Positions 1 through 5,274 of a stretch of 5,274 nt of DNA are shown here, piece after piece; within the stretch, counting starts at the first letter, position 1; every line of letters begins with the position of its first letter. Position numbers and translations under genes: made by a program. The notes under the pieces were generated by a model, which saw only the letters and a program-made list of their open reading frames with translations, made no database searches and had not been told where the DNA came from. Source of the DNA: Candidatus Symbiothrix sp. (GTDB lineage Bacteria; Bacteroidota; Bacteroidia; Bacteroidales; Azobacteroidaceae); contig JAISXN010000138.1 in the NCBI GenBank assembly GCA_031270525.1, positions 1 to 5,274 on the forward strand. The letters are read 5' to 3'.

Positions 1-125
1 GAATAATCTTGTTTTGAATTATCAATCACAATGAGTTCGTATCGAACGCCGATTGTAGCTTCGATATTGGACTTTAACTGTTCGGAAATGTCTTTGTTTT
101 TGGAACAAATGATGATTGAAATCAT
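1..125 (-). CDS. Family 2 glycosyltransferase, N-terminal fragment (cut by window edge)
   Basis: Partial gene: the ATG at 125-123 opens a frame of 41 complete codons that runs off the left edge without a stop. The fragment begins MISIIICSKN and reaches YELIVIDNSK at about residues 29-38. This is the start of a GT-A fold: a first beta strand, a helix, then a second strand ending in an Asp (D35), as in family 2 glycosyltransferases that use nucleotide-sugar donors. Within that group the spacing and the IVIDNS motif recall the 'glycosyltransferase-like family' members common in Bacteroidota. The catalytic DXD and acceptor regions are outside the window, so the substrate cannot be judged. The start is supported because MISIII is the usual beginning of the fold. 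The 28-bp gap to the preceding lipoprotein stop shows no terminator and no clear promoter, so co-transcription with that gene is likely. No Shine-Dalgarno sequence is evident. Confidence 0.8.
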   Translation of the reverse strand, partial: MISIIICSKNKDISEQLKSNIEATIGVRYELIVIDNSKQDY

Positions 126-153
126 ATAGGGAATGTTAATAGTTTTTCCCGGA

Positions 154-1374
154 TTATTCAGCAAGTAACGAATCGACCAAAGCATTGAACTCCGCCTGAA
201 ATTCCTTGTAAAACAATCCGGTTGCCGGACCGCTGAAGCCTGTATGGATTTTCCTTACTTTGCCTTGTTTATCAATGAAAATCGTTGTCGGATAACTTGA
301 GAAATGCTCGATTTCCGGCAACACTTCGGCAATCGTAGCAGGGGCGGCTTTTCCGGCGAATAAAATATCGTATCGGATATCTTCTGCTTTTTTCAAATGG
401 CTGATTGTTTCTTTCGCATAATCGAAATCGGCTTTGCGTTCAAACGCCAACCCGACAATTTCCACGCCACGGTCTTTATTTTCTTTGTACCAAGGCGCTA
501 AAAATTTCGCTTCGTCTATGCAATTGGGGCACCAACTTCCCAGAATAGAAACGATTACGACTTTTTCTTTATATTGTTCGTCGCTGAGGGAAACTAATTT
601 TCCGTTCATATCCGGCAATTGAAAATGAAGACGGTCGAAACCGCGTTTCATTTTAGTCAGGCTGTATGCGTCGTCCAAAGCGGCTTTCTCATTACGGACG
701 CCGGTCAGTTTTGTGATGCCTTTGGCTGTATAAAATTCACCTTCAAAGGTATTTTCATCAAGGAAACGGATTTCAATCAAATACGGACTTAATCCGCTGA
801 ATGCCGATAATTTAACTCCATTTTCGGTAACAATTCCTTCGAGAAAACGCAAATCACCCGAATTGGTCAGGATAGAACCGGTAACAATTTGATTTTCAGT
901 GGAAAAGATGCCGACATTATGGCTTGTATCCGATTGGCCGATAAAGAAAACGTCCCATTTGCCGTCAATCGGAATGGAAGCCGGCCGGGCAACCGGTTCG
1001 AAGCGGGAAGTTCTTCCTCTTTCGGCTCTGAAAGGAATCCCTTCGTCGTCGTCGATATAGTTTTTGAAGAAACGTCCTTCCATAGAATCTCTTGATATTT
1101 TTGTTAATATCAGTGCATCAAAGGATTCGATAAGAATGATTGCCGTATCGGCATAATAAGCGACGCTTGTGAGCGGAACGCGTTCCTCTCCGTTTATCAA
1201 AGTTACGATGGTGGAATCGGTATCTGCGTTTTCCACCTCAAACAGAAAAGGCGCTTGCTTATTGTCCGCAACGGTCAATTCGCCGCGCCAGATTCCGTCT
1301 TGCCATGGCTCGCCGGAGCGAGGGGTACATGCCGAAAGTATCATCAAGAAAAATAAATAATGTTTTGTTTTCAT
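154..1374 (-). CDS. TlpA/ResA-type thioredoxin-fold lipoprotein (thiol-disulfide oxidoreductase)
   Basis: Predicted thiol-disulfide oxidoreductase of 406 residues, anchored by lipid in the envelope and facing the periplasm. The N-terminus is a short lipoprotein signal peptide: Lys at 2 and 4, a hydrophobic stretch 6-13, and the lipobox LSAC at 13-16 with C16 as the lipidated cysteine. Residues about 25-120 and 137-228 are beta-rich and both open similarly (GIWRGEL, GKWDVFF), suggesting two related beta modules; I do not recognise a named domain there. Residues about 250-406 form the thioredoxin-like domain. The active site is WCPNC at 281-285 (C282, C285), after the strand VVIVSILGS, and the cis-Pro is P362 in SSYPTTIFID. 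Such proteins reduce disulfides, for example in cytochrome c maturation or envelope stress. The partner here is unknown, and no DsbD-like or cytochrome genes are visible. The start is the ATG that gives a complete signal peptide. A -7-like promoter element lies 22 bp upstream. The glycosyltransferase gene follows 28 bp downstream, probably in the same transcript. Confidence 0.9.
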   Translation of the reverse strand: MKTKHYLFFLMILSACTPRSGEPWQDGIWRGELTVADNKQAPFLFEVENADTDSTIVTLINGEERVPLTSVAYYADTAIILIESFDALILTKISRDSMEGRFFKNYIDDDEGIPFRAERGRTSRFEPVARPASIPIDGKWDVFFIGQSDTSHNVGIFSTENQIVTGSILTNSGDLRFLEGIVTENGVKLSAFSGLSPYLIEIRFLDENTFEGEFYTAKGITKLTGVRNEKAALDDAYSLTKMKRGFDRLHFQLPDMNGKLVSLSDEQYKEKVVIVSILGSWCPNCIDEAKFLAPWYKENKDRGVEIVGLAFERKADFDYAKETISHLKKAEDIRYDILFAGKAAPATIAEVLPEIEHFSSYPTTIFIDKQGKVRKIHTGFSGPATGLFYKEFQAEFNALVDSLLAE

Positions 1375-1396
1375 AAATAAATGTGCTAAAAGTGTG

Positions 1397-1404
1397 CGAA
1401 GTTA
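1397..1404 (-). promoter_or_regulatory. Possible -7 promoter element for the thioredoxin-fold lipoprotein gene
   Basis: On the minus strand this reads TAACTTCG, one mismatch from the Bacteroidota -7 consensus TAnnTTTG. It ends 22 bp before the lipoprotein ATG. No TTTG is found at the expected -33 distance, where the DNA is instead an A-rich tract. The element is in the right place for a short leader, but the match is incomplete. Confidence 0.4.
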
Positions 1405-1409
1405 CGGAA

Positions 1410-1426
1410 TTTTTTTTGTTTTTTTT
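1410..1426. repeat. T8-G-T8 homopolymer tract between the ATPase and lipoprotein genes
   Basis: Two runs of eight T are split by a single G (A8-C-A8 on the coding strand). The tract lies directly upstream of the likely -7 element, within the 59-bp gap between the ATPase stop and the lipoprotein start. In the transcribed direction it is an A tract, so it is not a rho-independent terminator for the ATPase gene. It could act as bent or UP-element-like promoter DNA, and runs of this length can slip during replication. Confidence 0.7.
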
Positions 1427-1433
1427 ATTATAT

Positions 1434-2573
1434 TTAAATGATTTCTCCTTTCCACAGCCTTTCCAAAAAAACTTCGTACGGCAAAATCAGAATATTTCCA
1501 ACTTGCCGCGGATAAGGATCTGTGCTTACAACAATCATTTTCTTACAAGTATATTCTTCCTCAAATGCTTTCAGCCCTTTCAAATGACGACTTTGCACAT
1601 CGGAAGTTGATTTTATTTCAATAGCAACCTCACTTTCACCCAAAATAAAATCCACTTCAAAGCCCGAACTTGTTCGCCAATACGAAATATCATATTCCAA
1701 ACCGGAATAGCGGCTATGAGCAAAAATTTCCTGATAAATAAAATGTTCAAACGCTTTCCCGAAAAGCTCCGTTCCCATCTCAATTCTCTCACGTTTCAGA
1801 AGCGAATTAACTATTCCAATGTCAAACAAATAAAACTTTGGGGATACTACCACGCGTCTTTTCGGCTTTTTCTGAAACGCAGGTAAATAACGCCCTAAAA
1901 GCGTATCTTCGAGTATTTGAAAATAGCCTTTAATCGTGGGGACGCTCACGCTTGATTCGGCAGCAATATTGGTGTAATTCACAATTTCGCCGTTGGTGAG
2001 AGCCGCAATTTGCAAAAAACGACTAAAAATGTCTATATTTCGAAGCCTTGCCTCTACCGCAATTTCATCTTTCAGGTAACTGCCAATGTAGGCGGACAGC
2101 ATTTTTTTTGCATTTGCAGCATCGTAATGTTTGGGCAAAAGTCCATTGTTGATTGCCCGCAGTAAGTCGAAATCGGGAATTTCGGCGCTCACAAGTGGGT
2201 AAAGTTCATAGCGCAATGCTCTTCCTCCCAATAAATTAACTCCGGAACGCAAAATTTTCCTCGGACTTGAACCGCTTAAAATAAACTGAACGCCTTTATT
2301 GACAATCAGCCAATGAATTTCGTTCAAAAGGTCGGGTAAACGCTGGATTTCATCAATCAAAACAATTCGTATGGCTGCATTTGCCGAAATCATCTCGCGT
2401 ATCAGGCCATTGTTTTCCAAAAGCCGCTTGTAATCGCTCGACAGTAAAAGGTCGAACTTCAGGGCATCGGGAAAAAGTTGCTTCAGTAACGTACTTTTAC
2501 CCGTTTGCCTTGCACCCCAAAAGAAAATACTTTCGTTGCCTGCGTCCTCGAATATCTGCTTGCGATTATACAT
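1434..2573 (-). CDS. AAA+ ATPase of the AAA_14/DUF4143 family
   Basis: Predicted cytoplasmic ATP-binding protein of 379 residues, complete and of normal length for the family. The N-terminal AAA_14 domain spans about 1-140. Walker A is GARQTGKST at 20-28 and Walker B is IRIVLIDE at 68-75 (D74, E75). A sensor-like strand FILSGSS lies at 97-103, followed by GGR at 116-118 before RYELYPLVSAE. The middle part, about 185-235, contains YTNIAAESSVSVPTIKGYFQ, a winged-helix-like segment typical of these ATPases. The C-terminal DUF4143 region resembles a PD-(D/E)XK nuclease core: E276, then GFEVDF with D308, then EIK at 319-321. Whether it cuts DNA is unknown. The family is widespread, often in several copies per genome, and has no established function; toxin-antitoxin, defence and mobile roles have been suggested. 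The start is the ATG giving MYNRKQIF, just ahead of the Walker A strand. Only a weak GAAAG precedes it. It has its own promoter flanked by palindromes and no functional connection to its envelope-gene neighbours. Confidence 0.92.
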   Translation of the reverse strand: MYNRKQIFEDAGNESIFFWGARQTGKSTLLKQLFPDALKFDLLLSSDYKRLLENNGLIREMISANAAIRIVLIDEIQRLPDLLNEIHWLIVNKGVQFILSGSSPRKILRSGVNLLGGRALRYELYPLVSAEIPDFDLLRAINNGLLPKHYDAANAKKMLSAYIGSYLKDEIAVEARLRNIDIFSRFLQIAALTNGEIVNYTNIAAESSVSVPTIKGYFQILEDTLLGRYLPAFQKKPKRRVVVSPKFYLFDIGIVNSLLKRERIEMGTELFGKAFEHFIYQEIFAHSRYSGLEYDISYWRTSSGFEVDFILGESEVAIEIKSTSDVQSRHLKGLKAFEEEYTCKKMIVVSTDPYPRQVGNILILPYEVFLERLWKGEII

Positions 2574-2580
2574 ACTTTCA

Positions 2581-2600
2581 GTATTACGTGTAATTTTAAA
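2581..2600. repeat. Palindromic repeat copy A (operator-like), next to the ATPase start codon
   Basis: The arms ATTAC and GTAAT (2583-2594) are intact, but the central AT is replaced by GT. The right side continues into TTTAAA like the other copies. It lies about 8 bp upstream of the ATPase ATG, so a bound protein or an RNA fold here would affect translation initiation. Confidence 0.75.
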
Positions 2601-2605
2601 TATAG

Positions 2606-2633
2606 ACTTTAAAATTACATGTAATTTTAAAGT
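2606..2633. repeat. Palindromic repeat copy B: perfect 28-bp palindrome
   Basis: Each half is ACTTTAAAATTACA and its exact reverse complement, with no spacer. It lies a few bases downstream of the inferred transcription start of the ATPase gene. It could be a dimer-binding operator, a transcriptional roadblock, or an AU-rich hairpin at the 5' end of the message. Its centre is 31 bp from that of copy A. Confidence 0.9.
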
Positions 2634-2643
2634 TTTAATGCTG

Positions 2644-2675
2644 CGAAAGTAATACTAAATTTTGAAACAAACAAA
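2644..2675 (-). promoter_or_regulatory. Bacteroidota-type promoter for the DUF4143 ATPase gene
   Basis: On the minus strand TTTG (2675-2672) is followed after 20 bp by TACTTTCG (2651-2644). This matches the Bacteroidota consensus TTTG-N19-21-TAnnTTTG with one mismatch, in the -7 box. The inferred start of transcription is near 2638, giving a leader of about 65 nt that consists mainly of palindrome copies B and A. Copies C and D lie just upstream of the -33 element. Confidence 0.6.
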
Positions 2676-2697
2676 CTTTTTATAATTTTTATTTTCT

Positions 2698-2719
2698 ATT
2701 TTACATGTAATTCTAAAGT
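2698..2719. repeat. Palindromic repeat copy C (degenerate), upstream of the ATPase promoter
   Basis: The core TTACATGTAA (2701-2710) is a perfect 10-bp palindrome. The right flank TTCTAAAG differs by one base from the TTTTAAAG of copy B, while the left flank has diverged. Its centre is 117 bp from copy A and 31 bp from copy D. Confidence 0.75.
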
Positions 2720-2724
2720 GTGTA

Positions 2725-2748
2725 TTTAAAATTACATGTAATTTTAAA
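2725..2748. repeat. Palindromic repeat copy D: perfect 24-bp palindrome
   Basis: Each half is TTTAAAATTACA and its reverse complement, sharing the inner 24 bp of copy B exactly. It is the outermost copy, about 50 bp upstream of the -33 element and about 105 bp downstream of the AsmA stop codon. The rest of the intergenic region, 2749-2853, holds no supported gene or strong terminator. Confidence 0.9.
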
Positions 2749-2853
2749 AGTATAAAAATCGTATTTATCTGTCTAATAATCGATTAGCGAAATTTATATA
2801 TTTCATCTTCGAAATGAATAATTTTCACAGTTCTTTCGCTATCCGGTTTCGTA

Positions 2854-5274
2854 TCACTGCACCTTATCTTTCAAGTTCTGAATCTGGTTTTCAACTTCCT
2901 GATTCAACTGATCGGCTTTCTTCTGCGCTTCTTCTTTCAATTTTTTAGCAGCGACTTCCGCCGATTTGACTGCGGCGATTTTTGCCAAAGGATTGGAAAT
3001 TTTATTGGCTTCGTCGACCAATTTCTGCGCTTGTTTTTCCGCTTCTGCTACCAATTTTTCACCGGCTTCTTTGGTTTCTTTACGAAGTTTTTCGGCCTGT
3101 TCATCTGCCTTTTGAGTCACCTGCTGCGATAAAGTTCCTTCGCCGCCGAGCGCTTTGCCTGCCAGATTGCCCAATATCTCATCGGCTGCGCTTTTCATGT
3201 CCACGCTGAATTTGGGATTAGTGAAAGTTCCTCCGATTTTTACATTGACATTGTTGAGATAATTGTTTGTTAGCTTACCGGTTAAATTTACTTTTGCCAG
3301 ATAGTCGATAGATTGATCCAAACCGGTTGAACCTTGCAGATTCATAACGCCGCCTCCGAAATTGATGTTGAAAGGGTTCGTCGTCACTCGCCCGTCGTTG
3401 ATGGAGAACGGTAATTTCAAATCTTTAATTTTCAAATCTTTCAAAGATTCGTTTTTCAGAGTGGTTGCCAATCCCGACAAAACCGAATTATTTGATATTT
3501 CTACATTGTTGGACGACAACAAACCGCTGGCGCTGAGAGCGCTGAGTACCGGCATGAAATCTGCTCCCAAGGGCGATTTCAGTTGTAATTGCGTAGAGTA
3601 ATTTCCCATCAGATTTTCGAAAACAGGCGCCAATTTCTGAATGGTCACAAAAGTCGAAAATGTCTGTGCGAAAGAGGCTTCCTTAATATCTAAGGTAAAA
3701 GACACTTCCGGCTGTTGCGGATTTTTTCCGGTATCGTAATAACCGGTAACATTCAACTTTCCGCCCAAAGCGAGCATTGACAGGTTTTTCATCTCGGCTT
3801 TTCCGTCTTTGACGGTAATTTGCCCGGCCACATCGCGCATATCCATTTTGTCGAAAAGGACTTGTTTGAAATTGCCGTTCACAGCAAAATCTATGTTTTT
3901 GGGAATTTCTATTACGCCTACGGCTGCGGTATCTTTCGAAGACGAAGCGGTTTCTTCCGACATGAAATCGTTCAGATTCAAATAGTTGGAATTAACGCTC
4001 AAAGTTCCTTTCAGGGTTTCGTCTTTCAGGAAATAAGGAATAAAATTTTCCAGTCTGCCGTTTCCTGCTATATCGTTTTTACCGATTTGCGCCGAAAATG
4101 CACTTAAATTCACATAGCGGGGCGAAAATGCCAAATTGGCATTGTTGATTTGAATGTCTTTGCCTTCTTTTGATTGGATGAGCATTTGTTTGATATTCAA
4201 GGCGCCGGAAGCATTCACTTTGTCGTATTGTTCTTTTTCGATGTACGACATGCGTGAAGCCAACTGTAAGTTTGCATCCAGATTGCCGCTTAACTCCATA
4301 CCTTCCAAAGGATATATTTCCTTGATATCGCTCAGATTCAGTTTTCCCAAAGCGGATAAACGGAAATCCGGATCGCTGACAGGCCGGCTGATATGCAGAT
4401 TCAAATCAAAAGGATTCCCACCCATCTCAAAATGAAATTTGGAAATATCGACCACCGTATTGTCCGCCAAACCGCCCGGATTGAACGCATGAATATTCGT
4501 GCTGATATTGGTGACGGATTTCGGCATTCCCGGATATTGGAAATAAGCTTTGTCTATACCGAGTTCGACATTAAATGACGGAATAACTTCTTCATTCATA
4601 ATTCCTTTTGCGGAAGCGTCCAAAGTCACATTGCCGGCTGCCTGCACATTTTTGAAATTGTTGGAATAGATAGCCGGAATCAGGGATAAAATATCTTTGA
4701 ATTGAATTTCGGGCGCTTTCAACCGGATGTCCATGTCCGTATTATCTTCATCGGGAAAAGCGACCCAACCTTCGATGCTTCCTTTGATTTCATTCAGTTG
4801 GAAAGCATTTTCGGCCAAGGTGAACCGCATATTTTTCAAATCGGCTTCGATAGCTGAATTTCCTTCGATTTTAACATTCGACAAATAAGGAATGTTATCC
4901 ATAACCAATCGCATATCTTTCGCCGAAAAATTCGTTTTTATGCGGGTTTTTTCAGCGGTCATATCACCTGAAAAATTCAGATTTAAATCTTGAAGCGCAA
5001 AATTCATGTTCGTAGAATCATTATCGAACCGAAAACCGGAATGATTGACGGTTACGCTCTTCAGCAGCAGTTTGAAATCCGAAGACGCTGTGCTGTCGGA
5101 CGTTTCGGTTTCATCCGGTTTGGTAATGTTCCAATTCGCGTGTCCGTTTTCGAGGACATGCAAATTGATTTTAGCATTGTCAAGTGTAATTTTGCGGATT
5201 TCGTATCCCGAATTTCCGAAAAGACTTTTGAGATTGATCGTTGCCGAAAGATTTTCAGCATAAAAAAGAGTGTC
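2854..5274 (-). CDS. AsmA-family envelope protein, N-terminus missing at window edge
   Basis: The frame stays open from the TGA at 2856-2854 to the right edge, giving 806 visible residues. The true start, and the transmembrane helix AsmA proteins carry at the N-terminus, lie outside the window. The TTG at 5163-5161 is internal: the preceding 37 codons continue the AsmA pattern, with YEIRKITLDNAKIN running into LHVLENGHANWNI. Residues 1 to about 690 are long, beta-rich repeating units (for example FAVNGNFKQVLFDKMDMRD and VAGQITVKDGKAEMKNL). These are consistent with the elongated beta groove of AsmA/TamB/YhdP-like proteins, which stay anchored in the inner membrane and, in Proteobacteria, are implicated in moving phospholipid to the outer membrane. 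Residues about 582-694, with TNPFNINFGGGVMNLQG, form the conserved AsmA C-terminal part. Residues about 715-806 are a charged helix rich in Ala, Lys, Glu and Gln with an 11-residue period. The role in Bacteroidota is inferred from the family. No clear terminator follows. Confidence 0.9.
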   Translation of the reverse strand, partial: DTLFYAENLSATINLKSLFGNSGYEIRKITLDNAKINLHVLENGHANWNITKPDETETSDSTASSDFKLLLKSVTVNHSGFRFDNDSTNMNFALQDLNLNFSGDMTAEKTRIKTNFSAKDMRLVMDNIPYLSNVKIEGNSAIEADLKNMRFTLAENAFQLNEIKGSIEGWVAFPDEDNTDMDIRLKAPEIQFKDILSLIPAIYSNNFKNVQAAGNVTLDASAKGIMNEEVIPSFNVELGIDKAYFQYPGMPKSVTNISTNIHAFNPGGLADNTVVDISKFHFEMGGNPFDLNLHISRPVSDPDFRLSALGKLNLSDIKEIYPLEGMELSGNLDANLQLASRMSYIEKEQYDKVNASGALNIKQMLIQSKEGKDIQINNANLAFSPRYVNLSAFSAQIGKNDIAGNGRLENFIPYFLKDETLKGTLSVNSNYLNLNDFMSEETASSSKDTAAVGVIEIPKNIDFAVNGNFKQVLFDKMDMRDVAGQITVKDGKAEMKNLSMLALGGKLNVTGYYDTGKNPQQPEVSFTLDIKEASFAQTFSTFVTIQKLAPVFENLMGNYSTQLQLKSPLGADFMPVLSALSASGLLSSNNVEISNNSVLSGLATTLKNESLKDLKIKDLKLPFSINDGRVTTNPFNINFGGGVMNLQGSTGLDQSIDYLAKVNLTGKLTNNYLNNVNVKIGGTFTNPKFSVDMKSAADEILGNLAGKALGGEGTLSQQVTQKADEQAEKLRKETKEAGEKLVAEAEKQAQKLVDEANKISNPLAKIAAVKSAEVAAKKLKEEAQKKADQLNQEVENQIQNLKDKVQ

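Noticed and set aside
1383..1610. Plus-strand frame starting in the gap between the ATPase and lipoprotein genes.
   Set aside because: Its Phe-rich start comes from the T tract and the rest is antisense to the ATPase gene; no ribosome binding site or known domain.
2581..2748. Regularly spaced repeats considered as a CRISPR array or tandem-repeat satellite.
   Set aside because: Only four units, spaced 31, 86 and 31 bp between centres, are symmetric palindromes without unique spacers of constant length, and no cas gene is nearby. Operator-like sites explain them better.
2777..2786. Ten-base palindrome TAATCGATTA.
   Set aside because: Short, AT-rich and unrelated to the TTACATGTAA repeats; expected by chance in such sequence.
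2795..2825. Weak hairpin after the AsmA gene (ATTTC and GAAAT around ATCTTC, near TTCGAAATGAA) considered as a rho-independent terminator.
   Set aside because: The stem is only about five AT-rich pairs and no T run follows in the transcribed direction.
2784..2828. A 14-codon minus-strand frame from a GTG, giving VKIIHFEDEIYKFR then stop; it resembles the first strand of a response-regulator receiver domain.
   Set aside because: Too short to support homology, it starts with GTG without a ribosome binding site, and the codons after the stop do not continue the domain in that frame. A remnant of a gene is possible but not shown.
5161..5163. TTG as the start codon of the AsmA-family gene.
   Set aside because: The frame is open for 37 more codons to the window edge and those codons encode typical AsmA sequence (YEIRKITLDNAKIN), so the real start is outside the window.
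434..5263. Plus-strand open frames of about 60-95 codons across the three large genes, and one overlapping minus-strand frame at 5061-5261.
   Set aside because: They lie antisense to or out of frame with well-supported genes, show no recognisable domains, and have composition expected of shadow frames.

Overview
The window looks like chromosomal DNA of a Bacteroidota bacterium, probably Bacteroidales. It is AT-rich and every gene lies on the minus strand. Start codons lack clear Shine-Dalgarno sequences, the recognisable promoter elements fit the Bacteroidota TTTG/TAnnTTTG type, and the protein families and their style are typical of that phylum. This assignment is inference from sequence character; no marker gene is present.

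Layout in the direction of transcription (right to left): (1) positions 5274-2854, most of a large AsmA-family envelope protein whose N-terminus lies outside the window and whose C-terminus is a long charged helix with an 11-residue period. (2) positions 2853-2574, a 280-bp AT-rich non-coding region. It carries four copies of a palindrome (core TTACATGTAA) in two pairs. The centres within each pair are 31 bp apart, and the two pairs flank a good Bacteroidota promoter. (3) positions 2573-1434, an AAA+ ATPase of the AAA_14/DUF4143 type with a central winged-helix-like segment and PD-(D/E)XK-like residues at the C-terminus. (4) positions 1433-1375, a 59-bp gap with an A8-C-A8 tract and a likely -7 promoter element. 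(5) positions 1374-154, a lipoprotein with a C-terminal thioredoxin fold of the TlpA/ResA type (WCPNC active site). (6) positions 125-1, the first 41 codons of a family 2 glycosyltransferase that runs off the left edge.

The AsmA protein, the thioredoxin lipoprotein and the glycosyltransferase all concern the envelope or the periplasm. The DUF4143 ATPase has its own promoter and operator-like repeats and no evident connection to them. It reads as an independent accessory gene set into an envelope locus. The most interesting structure is the paired palindrome array around the ATPase promoter. It suggests tight control, possibly by the ATPase itself, or a DNA element that travels with this gene type.
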